From Paracoccaceae bacterium (GTDB taxonomy: Bacteria; Pseudomonadota; Alphaproteobacteria; Rhodobacterales; Rhodobacteraceae): a stretch of DNA of 64,000 nucleotides. The position numbers and the translations under genes are program-made. The stretch lies in assembly GCA_002402045.2 (NCBI GenBank), contig NVUX02000060.1, forward strand, positions 1 through 64,000, written 5' to 3'. Below, in pieces: positions 34,093-43,927 of this stretch; position 1 is the stretch's first letter; every line of letters begins with the position of its first letter. Under the pieces are notes generated by a model, which worked only from the letters and a program-made list of their open reading frames with translations, did not search any database and was not told the origin of the DNA.

Positions 34093-35286
34093 CTAGTATT
34101 CGTCGCTTAGGGTCGCAGCGCGCGTAAGCTCTTCAGATACCGTGCGCATTTCGGCGGTTAGTGTGCCAAGCGGTGCATAGCTTGCGATAATATCGGCAGC
34201 CGCAAGAGATACGCCGCGCGCCACGCCATTTGTGCCATTCACCGGCCCAAAGACCTGCCCGTCAACCATCAAGAACAGATAGCCCGCATTGCCAGCCCGC
34301 AAGCTGGAAACTTCGGCGCGAGCGGGCAGCGTATATTCCTCACCTGCGGCCAAAACCTTCTCGAACAAAATAGAGCCATCAGCAGCACTTACGCGCACCC
34401 AGGCTTCTTGCTGGGCAAACAAGCTAATAAGCGGGGCCTTTTCAGCTATAGTAACTTGTGGGCTGCCAATTTCCGCAAGGGTTTCCACCGCGGCAACAAT
34501 TGCCGCTTGTGAGGCCCCATCCGGCGCAGATATGCTTGCGATTTGCGGGTTAATCGCGCCAATCGGGCCATCACGCGGCGTCACCACAGGCACGCTTAAA
34601 GCGCGGTTGGAATAGAGCCGGTTTAGGTCCATCGCTTGCTCAGATGTGCGGTCAAGCAGATCGGTATTTGCGGCATCTGCAAATCCGGCAAACTCGACAG
34701 TGTCAAGCACCACAGGAGATTGCTCCACAGGGGCAATATCAACCCGCTGAATATCTTTCAGCAGCGTCCAGCCCCCAAAAACAAGCCCAGCGATGAGGAG
34801 AACAATAACCAAAAGCGGGCCCATAGCCGAGAAATCAGCCAGGCGGAAACCACTTGTGGCGGCGCGCCCGAAGATCGGATTAATGTCATTTACGGCAGAG
34901 GCGCTGATCGCTGAAACCCGCGTATTACTGCCGCCCTCACGGCGGCGGCCAAGATCGGGATGAGCACCCTTAAAGTTAGCCTCAACGCAAAAACGGGCAT
35001 ATGTAACTTCAGGATCCAGCTCCAGATAGCGCGCATAAGAGCGCACATAACCGGCTAAAAACCCTGTGTTTTCAAAAACCGAGAGGTCGCAATTTTCAAT
35101 CGCGGCAATATAGGAAGCTTTGATCCGCAGATCGCGCTGCACATCAAGCAAAGACTTGCCGAGCGTGGCGCGTTCGCCGCGCAGCTCATCGCCAAGGCGC
35201 AACTCAAACGAGTCAAAGCCCTGCAATTTTGCTGTATCTACATCAGTGGGATTCACTGTACTGCCCTTGTGCTCGCATTGCGCCAA
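34093..35286 (-). CDS. RodZ-like helix-turn-helix membrane protein
   Basis: 397 residues. Residues about 25-110 form an XRE-type helix-turn-helix of the RodZ type (LGDELRGERATLGKSLLDVQ, IKASYIAAIENCDLSVFENT, AGYVRSYARYLELDPE). One membrane segment (LLVIVLLIAGLVFGGWTLL) lies near residue 160. The C-terminal 90 residues resemble the DUF4115 domain (EAWVRVSAADGSILFEKVLA). RodZ links MreB filaments to the cell-wall machinery and so sets cell shape. In alphaproteobacteria it often precedes ispG, as here. The start at 35286 is the longest; shorter ones are possible. Confidence 0.85.
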   Translation of the reverse strand: MAQCEHKGSTVNPTDVDTAKLQGFDSFELRLGDELRGERATLGKSLLDVQRDLRIKASYIAAIENCDLSVFENTGFLAGYVRSYARYLELDPEVTYARFCVEANFKGAHPDLGRRREGGSNTRVSAISASAVNDINPIFGRAATSGFRLADFSAMGPLLVIVLLIAGLVFGGWTLLKDIQRVDIAPVEQSPVVLDTVEFAGFADAANTDLLDRTSEQAMDLNRLYSNRALSVPVVTPRDGPIGAINPQIASISAPDGASQAAIVAAVETLAEIGSPQVTIAEKAPLISLFAQQEAWVRVSAADGSILFEKVLAAGEEYTLPARAEVSSLRAGNAGYLFLMVDGQVFGPVNGTNGVARGVSLAAADIIASYAPLGTLTAEMRTVSEELTRAATLSDEY

Positions 35287-35306
35287 CTCATAAAACGAAT
35301 CACTTC

Positions 35307-35354
35307 CTTACCGAAGTCTTTCATCGCTAGCTTACCGAAGTCTTTCATCGCTAG
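35307..35354. repeat. Perfect 24-bp tandem duplication
   Basis: CTTACCGAAGTCTTTCATCG plus CTAG occurs twice in direct succession (35307-35330 and 35331-35354), between the 5' end of the rodZ-like gene and the 3' end of hemA. It lies 20 bp upstream of the rodZ-like start, so it may alter that promoter or leader. Confidence 0.9.
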
Positions 35355-35427
35355 TAACACTTTATTCACTGTTTTTAGGTGTTTTTTTACTGGCTGTCCA
35401 GTGGCTTAAGCGGGTTTACGCCCACAC

Positions 35428-36651
35428 CTAACAAGCGATCGGCTTACGGGCGAGTTCGCACCGCTGCCATAAGCTATCAAGTGCATGAACCAGCTCATCC
35501 ATCATCGGGCCATCATGCACCGGAGAGGGGGTAAACCGCAGCCGCTCGGTGCCCCGTGGCACAGTAGGATAGTTGATCGGCTGCACATAAATACCAAAGT
35601 CATTCAGCAACGCATCCGACAGCATTTTGCACTTGGCGGGGTTACCCACATGCACCGGAACAATATGGCTCGGGCTATCCATAACAGGCAAGCCCATGGC
35701 TTTAAGACGCAATTTCAATATCTTGGCGGCTTCTTGCTGCTGGTCGCGCAACTCCTGATGCTCTTTCACATAGCGGATAGACGCCGTGGCCCCGGCCAAA
35801 ACAGCCGGCGGCAAAGACGTGGTGAAGATAAACCCGGGCGCATAAGAACGCACAGCGTCAATCATTTTGCGCGAGGCCGCGATATAGCCACCCATCACGC
35901 CATAAGCCTTGCCCAGTGTGCCATTAATAATATCAATCCGGCCCGTCAGCCCCAGCTGCTCAGACAGCCCACCACCGCGCGGGCCATACATGCCCACCGC
36001 GTGCACCTCATCCAGATAGGTCAGCGCGCCAAATTCCTCGGCAAGCTCAACCACCTCTTGCAGAGGCCCAAAATCGCCATCCATCGAATAAACCGACTCA
36101 AACGCGATGAGCTTGGGCGCAGCAGGATCGGCGGCCTCAAGCAGCTCACGCAAATGGGCCACATCATTATGCCGCCAAATATGCTTTTGGCCTTTACTAC
36201 GGCGCAGGCCTTCAATCATCGAAGCATGGTTTAGCTCGTCCGAAAAAATAATCATGCCGGGAAACAGCTTGGGCAATGTACTAAGCGTGGCATCATTCGC
36301 GATATAGGCTGAAGTAAACACCAGCGCGTCTTCTTTTTGGTGCAGGTCCGAAATTTCGGCCTCCAGCGCGGTGTGATAAGCCGTGGTGCCAGAAATATTG
36401 CGCGTGCCGCCAGAGCCAGCCCCTGCCGTCTCGATGGCTTCGTGCATCGCCTTCAGCACCAGGTCATTTTGCCCCATGCCGAGGTAATCATTACCGCACC
36501 ACACAGCGATATCCTGCACTTTACCGTCTGGCCGGCTCCACTTGGCACGCGGAAACTGGCCTTTTTGGCGCACAATATCCATAAACACACGATAGCGATC
36601 TTCCGCATGTAACGCATCAAGCGCTATATCCAAATGTGCGTTATAATCCAT
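35428..36651 (-). CDS. hemA: 5-aminolevulinate synthase
   Basis: 407 residues, a PLP enzyme that condenses glycine with succinyl-CoA in the first step of tetrapyrrole synthesis. This C4 pathway marks alphaproteobacteria. Visible: [45 protein letters not shown], and the PLP lysine in [14 protein letters not shown]. The 212 bp upstream (36652-36863), shared with divergent tsaE, must hold its promoter; I see no clear regulator site. Confidence 0.97.
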   Translation of the reverse strand: MDYNAHLDIALDALHAEDRYRVFMDIVRQKGQFPRAKWSRPDGKVQDIAVWCGNDYLGMGQNDLVLKAMHEAIETAGAGSGGTRNISGTTAYHTALEAEISDLHQKEDALVFTSAYIANDATLSTLPKLFPGMIIFSDELNHASMIEGLRRSKGQKHIWRHNDVAHLRELLEAADPAAPKLIAFESVYSMDGDFGPLQEVVELAEEFGALTYLDEVHAVGMYGPRGGGLSEQLGLTGRIDIINGTLGKAYGVMGGYIAASRKMIDAVRSYAPGFIFTTSLPPAVLAGATASIRYVKEHQELRDQQQEAAKILKLRLKAMGLPVMDSPSHIVPVHVGNPAKCKMLSDALLNDFGIYVQPINYPTVPRGTERLRFTPSPVHDGPMMDELVHALDSLWQRCELARKPIAC

Positions 36652-36863
36652 GGGACGGTCTCCGACTCAACAAGTTCGGCTTTCTTAGACGGGATGTGAT
36701 TAAAAATCACCCTGCAAAATGCCGCATCAAGCCTTGATAACGGATTTATAGCAATAATCCACCTGCCAATATTGTGAATCATGCATTTTTTGCAAATTAT
36801 CTGGATATTGACTGGCAGCGAGGGGTGTGAAAAGACAGGCGAAACCCAAGCGCGCAGGCCACA

Positions 36864-37352
36864 ATGACCAAAACCACCCCCCTCCCCCCGTTGCGCCTAG
36901 ACTCTGAGGCGGATACGGCAAGGCTGGCAGCCGCATTTGCCCACCATATGCGCTTAGGCGATGTGGTTTTGCTAAATGGGGGCTTGGCCGCCGGAAAAAC
37001 CTATTTTGTGCGCGCGGCGGTGGCGGCTCTTGGCTCATTGGATGCGGTGAGCAGCCCCACATACACACTAGCCAATATCTATGCCAGCCCCAAGGGGCCA
37101 GTGGTGCATATGGATGCTTACCGGCTGGAAACTATAGCCGACTTTTATGATTTGGCCCTGGAAGACGAATTTTTGCAAGGGGTGTCGTTTATAGAGTGGG
37201 GCGGCAAGCTGGCGGGTGAGTTTGACAATTATGTCAGCCTTGAACTGGCGCAAGACCCAGCCGCCGAGCAGGCCCGCCTTGCCAATTTGGCCCCGTATGG
37301 CCCGCGCGGCGCAGAGCTTCTGGCGCTGGTGCTAAAGGAATTTGCCGCATGA
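36864..37352 (+). CDS. tsaE: tRNA t6A ATPase TsaE
   Basis: 162 residues. Walker A appears as NGGLAAGKTYFVRA. The central SSPTYTLANIYASPKGPVVH, HMDAYRLETIADFYDLALED and FIEWGGKLAGEF are standard TsaE motifs (the SPT, HxDxYR and EW boxes). TsaE hydrolyses ATP to reset the TsaB-TsaD complex during synthesis of N6-threonylcarbamoyladenosine at tRNA position 37. It is first in a tsaE-tsaB-tsaC-tsaD operon and overlaps tsaB by 4 bases. Confidence 0.94.
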   Translation: MTKTTPLPPLRLDSEADTARLAAAFAHHMRLGDVVLLNGGLAAGKTYFVRAAVAALGSLDAVSSPTYTLANIYASPKGPVVHMDAYRLETIADFYDLALEDEFLQGVSFIEWGGKLAGEFDNYVSLELAQDPAAEQARLANLAPYGPRGAELLALVLKEFAA

Positions 37353-37957
37353 AACTGTTTTTGCAAACATCGTCTGGCCAGCCTTCCCTCGTGCTCTGGG
37401 AAAACCGCGTGCTCTATGAGGTGACTTACGACAAAATGCAGCGGCTTGATTATGGCACAGAACTTCAGGCCGCGCTAAAAGCCGCAGGGCGGGCCTTACC
37501 CGACATCACCGAGGTTATCGTTGATATCGGCCCCGGGCGGCTTGGCTCTACGCGCACGGCGGTGGCCTTTGCCAATGGCTTGGCTTATGCCCGAAAAATT
37601 AGCATTTGCCCGCTAAATTCCTTTATAATGCTGGGCGTATATGCCGAAAAGATACACGCCAAACCCTGCCTTATATTGCGCAGCGCCGCGCGGCAGCAGT
37701 ATCATTGGGGGCTGGTGCAGCATGGCAAAATCATCGAAGCGGGTTTTGCTGAGGATGCGGTAATTTCCCCTAAATACAAAGGCCAAATTGTGGTGGCAGG
37801 AGACGCAACCCCTGAGCGCGCGGACGTGCAAAACGCCCAATGGGTGGAGTTAAACGCCGTGCCGGGAACCGCGCTGACGGCGCTAGAGCCACACTTAAAA
37901 CCGGCCCATGGCCCCGTAGTGCCGCTAACAGATACAAATGGCTTAGCCCATGGATAA
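37349..37957 (+). CDS. tsaB: tRNA t6A protein TsaB
   Basis: 202 residues, an ASKHA-fold pseudo-enzyme that scaffolds TsaD. The N-terminus MKLFLQTSSGQPSLVLWENR replaces the usual D-TS motif. VDIGPGRLGSTRTAVAFANG corresponds to the GPGSFTGLR region of the family. The C-terminal half is short, as in other alphaproteobacterial TsaB. It overlaps tsaC by 8 bases. The match to family motifs is looser than for the neighbours, but context makes the call firm. Confidence 0.88.
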   Translation: MKLFLQTSSGQPSLVLWENRVLYEVTYDKMQRLDYGTELQAALKAAGRALPDITEVIVDIGPGRLGSTRTAVAFANGLAYARKISICPLNSFIMLGVYAEKIHAKPCLILRSAARQQYHWGLVQHGKIIEAGFAEDAVISPKYKGQIVVAGDATPERADVQNAQWVELNAVPGTALTALEPHLKPAHGPVVPLTDTNGLAHG

Positions 37958-38528
37958 GGTTGCAAAAATCCTGCAATCCGGTGGTGTTGCCCTGCTGCCT
38001 ACAGATACGGTTTACGGGTTGGTTGCCAGCCCGCTGCACCCAAAAGCAATTGCCAAAGTATTTAGCCTTAAGGGGCGGCCCACCAGCAAAAACCTGCCGG
38101 TGCTCGCCGCCAATGCCGCCCAGATTTCGGCCCTTGGCGTACAACATACGCCCCGCAGCAAATCTTTGCTGGCCTCGCGCTTTTCCCCCGGCGCATTGAC
38201 CATGGTTTTACCACTGGCCAATGCGCCAGACTGGCTGGCTGGCCGCCATGAACTCGCCCTCCGTATTCCAGATGACCCCGCCCTGCTCGCCCTGCTGCGC
38301 ATAACCGGCCCATTGCTGGCCACCAGCGCCAATGCCAGCGGGCAAGAAACGGCAAAAACCGTGCCAGAGATACTGGCCCAACTTAGCGGCACGCCCGATA
38401 TTGTGGTGGATGACGGCCCCCGCGATGCCGAGGCCTCTACCCTGATTGACTGCCAAACCACCCCTTTTACCGTGCTACGCCGTGGCGCGCTTTCAGGTGC
38501 TGACCTCAAGGAGCTATGTGCATTATGA
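37950..38528 (+). CDS. tsaC: Threonylcarbamoyl-AMP synthase TsaC (YrdC/Sua5 domain)
   Basis: 192 residues with the YrdC fold. GGVALLPTDTVYGLVASPLH is the N-terminal signature, FSLKGRPTSKNLPVLA has the KxR active-site motif, SRFSPGALTMVLP and LLATSANASGQE (SxN motif) follow. It makes threonylcarbamoyl-AMP from threonine, bicarbonate and ATP, the donor for t6A. It is short-form TsaC without the Sua5 C-terminal domain. The stop overlaps the tsaD start (ATGA). Confidence 0.93.
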   Translation: MDKVAKILQSGGVALLPTDTVYGLVASPLHPKAIAKVFSLKGRPTSKNLPVLAANAAQISALGVQHTPRSKSLLASRFSPGALTMVLPLANAPDWLAGRHELALRIPDDPALLALLRITGPLLATSANASGQETAKTVPEILAQLSGTPDIVVDDGPRDAEASTLIDCQTTPFTVLRRGALSGADLKELCAL

Positions 38529-39507
38529 CCCTGATTCTAGGGATAGAAACCTCCTGTGATGACACTTCGATCGCCGTGGTCGATGAACGCGGCCATGTGC
38601 TAGCCTGCAAAACCGCCTCGCAAGTTGAGGTGCATGAAGGCTATGGCGGCATCTACCCCGAATTTGCCAGCCGCGCCCATGTGGCCGCTATTATTCCAAC
38701 ACTTGAGGCCACGCTAAAGGCCGCAAATGTTACACCAGATCAGCTCAGCGCTATTGGTGTTACCCGAGGCCCCGGCCTCATTGGCTCGCTGCTGGTGGGG
38801 CTTCACACCGCCAGCGGGCTGGGGGCGGGATGGGGGCTGCCGACTTACGGCATTAACCATCTACGCGGCCACCTGCGCTCGGCCCTGCTGGGGGGGGGAA
38901 GGTGAATTACCCCGCCATCGTCCTGCTGGCCTCGGGCGGGCATACCCTGCTCGCTTACATGAAAGACGCGGCAAGCATGGAGCTCGTCGGCACCACACGG
39001 GACGACTCGGTGGGCGAAGCCTATGACAAGGTGGCGCGGATGCTTAGCCTCGGCTTCCCCGGCGGGCCGATCATTGATCAGGTCGCCAAAACTGGCAAGG
39101 CGACCACCCGCTTTCCTCGCCCAATGCTGGGCAAAGGCTTCGAGTTTTCGTTTTCCGGCCTCAAATCATCGGTGCGCCGCCATTTAGAGCAAAACCCTGA
39201 AGCGCATGTGCCCGATGTTGCCGCCTCGTTTGTGGCGGCCTGTATGGATGTTCTGCTTGGCAAATGCAAAGCAGCGATAGAGAAATACCGCCCTGAGAGC
39301 TTGATCGTAGTTGGTGGGGTTTCCGCCAGCCCGCAGCTGCGCGCAGGCATGGCAGAGCTATCTAAGGCAACGGGGGTCCACCTCGCCCTGCCTCCACAAC
39401 AATGGTCTACCGATAACGGTGCCATGATCGCGATGGCAACATTTGATTACCTCGGCACAGCGCCTGATATGGAGGTAAACCCGAACCTGCCAATTGGCAC
39501 GCTTTAA
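38525..39507 (+). CDS. tsaD: tRNA t6A threonylcarbamoyltransferase TsaD, interrupted by a frameshift
   Basis: Two abutting frames together encode one TsaD. 38525-38905 (126 residues) carries LGIETSCDDTSIAVVDERGH and GPGLIGSLLVGLHTASGL. 38902-39507 (201 residues) carries LLASGGHTLLAYM, DDSVGEAYDKVARMLSLGFP, FSFSGLKSSVRR, VVGGVSASPQLRAGM and STDNGAMIAMATFDY. They meet at a run of nine G (38890-38898); one more G would restore a single reading frame whose length fits the E. coli protein across this stretch. As given, the first stop and a GTG start overlap (GTGA), so two coupled peptides are possible. TsaD is essential in most bacteria, so a sequence error, transcriptional slippage or a functional split are all more likely than loss. 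Confidence 0.85.
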
Positions 39508-39530
39508 GCGCTAGCGCGGAACCGCCACAT

Positions 39531-40273
39531 TGAATAGCCCCTAGTTTCGTAGACGCCTTGCTGCTGCCACTTTTGCTGTTTTTCGAACTCTACCATTGCC
39601 GGCAGGTGATTGCATGCAATCACTGAGAGGGGGCGACAGCATCCCGTTTCTAGCGTGTTTACGTTTCGGATTATAGAACATTTGATATAATCGAATACAT
39701 CCCGCCTAGCGTCTTCTCTGGTTTGTATGTTCGTCGCCAGATGCGCTCCCGCTTCAACAGGTTGGAGAAACTCTCGGCCACCGCGTTATCGTGGCCATTT
39801 CCCCGTCGGCTCATATATTACCTGACAGGCTATGCAGCGAGGGATTTTCAGCCATGCATAAATCCATTGGGGTGAATGCGCAGACACCAGCACATCGCAC
39901 GGCCTAAAATCGTGGGTGATACTCGGCAACAAAGGCATACCTCACCTGCCGCTCGGCGTACCATGGCCTTTTTTAGGATGTCGCGTTCCTCCGCAACCCA
40001 TACCAGCTCCGTTTTTAGTCGTCGTATCTCGCGGCTTTGCCCGTATCAATCCTTGCACCCTTGGCGGACTTAGGAAACCGCGCCCTCCATGTATAAAACA
40101 ATTTTGTGCTGATCCTTAACCGCTCAGCACTCTCGTTGACCGCATGCGCACGATCAACCTACCTGTGCGACGGCATCGCGCTTAAACCTATCTGTAAATC
40201 TGTTCATGGACATCTTGCCCTGTTTGCTTCCAAAATCACCAAGCAAGATGTCTACAAATCTAGGGGCTATTTG
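39531..40273 (-). mobile_element. Decayed IS3-family insertion sequence
   Basis: Ends carry inverted repeats: TGAATAGCCCCTAGTTTCGT at 39531 and its partner GTCTACAAATCTAGGGGCTA at 40250-40269; by eye 20 of 24 bases pair. CAT flanks both sides, a possible 3-bp target duplication. On the minus strand orfA starts near 40213 (MNRFTDRFKRDAVAQVG, then a stop) and continues in other frames (STKLFYTWRARFPKS, EERDILKKAM). The orfB C-terminus is present (MSRRGNGHDNAVAESFSNLL), then in shifted frames MFYNPKRKHARNGMLSP and EFEKQQKWQQQGVYETRGYS. The DDE glutamate region is there, but most of orfB is deleted. It is non-functional. Confidence 0.88.
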
Positions 40274-40549
40274 CATATGCCCCACCCGCGATATATAAAA
40301 CCCGCTCATCTTCCGTTGGGCAAGCGCCGAAGAAATACGCCGCAGCAGCCGCGCCGCCATTGCATATCCACGAAAACCATGCCGACGGCTGTGAGGATGA
40401 GAGCCTCATAATGAAGTGGCGAGGGCCGGGATACATCTACAAAATGTGTTAGGCATGAGAGATAAAACACCAGCCTTAAGGCTATTATTCCGATGATATC
40501 CTGAATTACCTTGCTTAATAGGATGTACGCAGACCGCAGTGCCTTAAGC

Positions 40550-40732
40550 CCCTCGCTGCCGCAAACACAACGGCCTCCGCGCGGCGCGGGTGCAATGCTG
40601 CCAAGCAAAGCAATGTGCGCGCGCCGCCACCGCCAGCGTTTCCCCCTCGGCTCGCGATCATTTGCTACGCAAATAACCCCTCGCCTTTGGGCCGTGGCCT
40701 CGCTGCGCTCGGCGGCGCTTGCCTCAGCCAAT
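40550..40732. repeat. Dispersed repeat copy beside the Lrp-type gene
   Basis: On the reverse strand the end reads GCCGAGCGCAGCGAGGCCAC plus GGCC (40713-40690), followed by CCAAA and the hairpin ATTTGCGTAGCAAAT. The distal part has GCGCGGCGCGGGTGCAATGC, similar to 50273-50292. It runs 9 bases into the 3' end of the Lrp-type gene at 40724. The stretch 40274-40549 between it and the IS remnant holds no gene that I can support. Confidence 0.7.
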
Positions 40733-41164
40733 CTCTGAAAGCATCACATTGCTCTCTATTTCCCCCACCCCGGGCAGGGTCATAATCCTTCGTCGCAGGA
40801 TGCGCTCAAAATCACTAAGATCACGTGCAACCACTTTTAGCCGATAATCATATATCCCCAAGACATGCTGCACCAACTGCACTTCAGGAACGGCACACAC
40901 CGCCCGTTCAAAATCCTCAAGGCTTACCCGACCCTTTACGGCAAGCTTCACCCCCAGATACACCACCACATCAAAGCCCAGCGCTGCTTTGTTCAGCCGC
41001 ACCCGCCGCCCCAAAATCACGCCGCCGTCCTCCAATCGTTTGATCCGCCGCCATGCCGATGACTGCGTCAGCCCAACAGCTTTGCCAACCTCACCCGCAT
41101 TCAGGCTGCCATCACGTTTGAGCGCACTCAATATCTTATGGTCTTTTTCATCCAGCTCAATCAT
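40724..41164 (-). CDS. Lrp/AsnC-family transcriptional regulator (second of pair)
   Basis: 146 residues. N-terminal AsnC-type helix-turn-helix: LDEKDHKILSALKRDGSLNA, VGLTQSSAWRRIKRLEDGGV. C-terminal RAM ligand domain: VPEVQLVQHVLGIYDYRLKV ... LPGVGEIESNVML. Such proteins form octamers or dimers and sense amino acids. It overlaps the upstream Lrp-type gene by 4 bases, so both are made from one transcript leading away from ilvC. Its own targets are unknown. Confidence 0.92.
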   Translation of the reverse strand: MIELDEKDHKILSALKRDGSLNAGEVGKAVGLTQSSAWRRIKRLEDGGVILGRRVRLNKAALGFDVVVYLGVKLAVKGRVSLEDFERAVCAVPEVQLVQHVLGIYDYRLKVVARDLSDFERILRRRIMTLPGVGEIESNVMLSEIG

Positions 41165-41619
41165 ATCGGCAGCGCCTCAGAGTTTTTCACTTCAGAAATC
41201 AGCATTAGGGCTTCCACATCATTAATGTGCGGCAATGCCAAAATCCGTCCCTTATATATCTCCTGATAATGCGCCAAATCCCGCGCCCGCACATCCATGC
41301 GGATATCGACCCGCCCAAGCAGGGTTTGAATGCCGCCAACTTCCGGAATTTCCCGCACGGCCTTTGTGAACTCATCAAAGGCGTTGCTTTGGGTTTTATC
41401 CAGCGTGATACGCAAAAAAACCTCAACAGCATACCCCATGGCGCGGTAGTCAAGCACCACTTCGCGCCCTTCAATTACCCCCGAGGCTTCCAGCTTTTCC
41501 ACTCGCCGCCAACACGCACCTGCGCTTAGCCCTGCCCGCTCGGCAAGTTCGGCCATGGTCTGGCTACCATCCTCTTGTAGGTGCCGCAGCAAGCGGCGGT
41601 CCGTATCGTCTACGCGCAT
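41161..41619 (-). CDS. Lrp/AsnC-family transcriptional regulator (first of pair, next to ilvC)
   Basis: 152 residues from ATG 41619 (MRVDDTDRRLLRHLQEDGSQ); a longer in-frame start at 41709 adds 30 residues with no family likeness. HTH: ELAERAGLSAGACWRRVEKL. RAM domain: VREIPEVGGIQTLLGRVDIR. It is divergent from ilvC, 130 bp away, across an AT-rich region with the palindrome TATATGCATATA, the kind of DNA that Lrp proteins prefer. It is likely to control ilvC and itself in response to branched-chain amino acids (inference). Confidence 0.92.
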   Translation of the reverse strand: MRVDDTDRRLLRHLQEDGSQTMAELAERAGLSAGACWRRVEKLEASGVIEGREVVLDYRAMGYAVEVFLRITLDKTQSNAFDEFTKAVREIPEVGGIQTLLGRVDIRMDVRARDLAHYQEIYKGRILALPHINDVEALMLISEVKNSEALPI

Positions 41620-41635
41620 GAATTTTCCAGTTTTA

Positions 41636-41662
41636 CTAATATATATGCATATAATATTCCAA
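41636..41662. promoter_or_regulatory. AT-rich palindromic region between the Lrp pair and ilvC
   Basis: CTAATATATATGCATATAAT contains the perfect palindrome TATATGCATATA in an otherwise GC-richer genome. It is placed just upstream of the Lrp-type start and about 100 bp before ilvC. This is a plausible Lrp-type binding site and promoter region. I infer this from position and composition only. Confidence 0.4.
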
Positions 41663-41692
41663 ATACCGTCATTTACAGTGGTTTTCAAATAG

Positions 41693-42772
<1,080 letters not shown>

Positions 42773-42810
42773 GCTTCTTTTCTACCTAAATACGCATCAA
42801 ACCAATTTTC

Positions 42811-42842
42811 AGCGTGCCCCGAGCTTTCTGGGCGCGCTTTTT
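42811..42842 (+). terminator. Rho-independent terminator of ilvC
   Basis: AGCGTGCCC / GGGCGCGCT form a 9-bp stem (one G-T pair) with a 10-base loop, followed by TTTTCTT. It lies 39 bp beyond the ilvC stop. Confidence 0.9.
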
Positions 42843-42869
42843 CTTGCTAAAAGCCCTGATGCACATTCT

Positions 42870-43242
42870 CCCCCCCTCTCAGCAAAGCCGACCTCCCCGA
42901 AGTCCTTAAATTCGAACACCGCAATCGCGGCTATTTCGAACACAGGATACCAAAATCATTGGGCACATTAACCTCACGCAGTTTCTCACTCCAAGTCCTG
43001 GCTACCGAATTTCAAAAACGCATACAGGCTAAGGGCTGGCGAAAGCGGCTGTCCGTGATTTTTGCGCTATTGCAAAAAACATCCACGGCGTGTCTGAGGT
43101 GACAGCCCAAGTGGCACGCAATAATCCGGCGTCTCAACACGTGTTAAGGCGTAATGGTTTCTCGCTGATGCAGGGCAAGGTACAAAGCGTAGAGCTAAAC
43201 GGAGAACCCCTATGGCTCGATAGCTTTCAAAAGCACCTCTGA
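42870..43242 (+). pseudogene. Decayed GNAT acetyltransferase (RimJ/RimL type)
   Basis: No single frame is open, but pieces of an acetyltransferase can be read in different frames: SKADLPEVLKFEHRNRGYFE early, and GVSEVTAQVARNNPASQHVL then RRNGF late. The last is the acetyl-CoA-binding and C-terminal motif of RimJ/RimL-like proteins. At least two frameshifts and probable deletions separate the pieces. The end at TGA 43240-43242 fits a normal C-terminus. The rest of the 660-bp gap between ilvC and 43433 holds the ilvC terminator and a short repeat. Confidence 0.7.
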
Positions 43243-43265
43243 CGCCGCCACACGCACCGCCGCCA

Positions 43266-43317
43266 CAGCGCGGCGCGCGCGAAACCTCACCAAAATCGCT
43301 ATGGCTGCCGCGCCGCT
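43266..43317. repeat. 52-bp element with conserved ends (copy 1)
   Basis: It begins CAGCGCGGCGCG and ends GGCTGCCGCGCCGCT, exactly 52 bp, the same ends and length as 50271-50322. The interior differs. The GC-rich ends can partly pair with each other, so a small hairpin-type repeat is likely. Confidence 0.6.
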
Positions 43318-43432
43318 TCAGAACTTCAGGCAAGCACTCACATATATGCAACAGCCCTAAATCAACCCTTTTCCCTTGATTTTCGCCCACAAAACCCCGA
43401 TTTAGAGTTAACCAACCAAAACGAGGGCCAAA

Positions 43433-43852
43433 ATGCTAAAAAAAATGCTGATCCGCTGGGCCGCTGCCCTCATTCTGGTATTCACCACCTATAACCCCAC
43501 CAGCCTGAACTATGTCCGCTGGGCGCTGGAGAGTTATACGACCAACCTTTCCGTGGTCATCCTGCTCGGCCTCATCTTGTTTGTGGCCTACGTGGTTTTT
43601 GTCCGCGCCACGCTGCAATCAATCGGCAGAATCGGCATTGGCCTTGTGCTGACCGTCATCGCTGTGCTCCTTTGGGTGCTCTATGACAAGGGCCTGCTTG
43701 ACCCCGCCAATGGCACCATAATGACATGGATCGGCCTCATTGCATTGTCCTTCATCCTTGGCCTCGGCCTAAGCTGGAGCATCATCCGCCGCCGTATTTC
43801 CGGCCAGCTTGATGTGCGCGATTCTGATGATCATGACGATGTTGACCACTAG
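43433..43852 (+). CDS. DUF6524 small membrane protein
   Basis: 139 residues with four predicted membrane spans. The N-terminus RWAAALILVFTTYNPTSLNY and the later WIGLIALSFILGLGLSWSII match my memory of DUF6524, a Rhodobacterales family of unknown role. The acidic tail (DVRDSDDHDDVDH) is cytoplasmic or periplasmic depending on topology. It is monocistronic, 75 bp ahead of secG. Confidence 0.75.
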   Translation: MLKKMLIRWAAALILVFTTYNPTSLNYVRWALESYTTNLSVVILLGLILFVAYVVFVRATLQSIGRIGIGLVLTVIAVLLWVLYDKGLLDPANGTIMTWIGLIALSFILGLGLSWSIIRRRISGQLDVRDSDDHDDVDH

Positions 43853-43927
43853 GCTTGATTTCCGTTCGACATCCCCCAAATTAGGCGTTAGATAGCCCCG
43901 ACCCTTTAAAGACCGAAAGACCGTATA

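Noticed and set aside
40306-40731. Minus-strand open frame of 141 codons between the IS relic and the Lrp-type gene
   Set aside because: Half of it is repeat DNA, it overlaps the start of the flanking gene end, and the remainder shows no family features or ribosome site.
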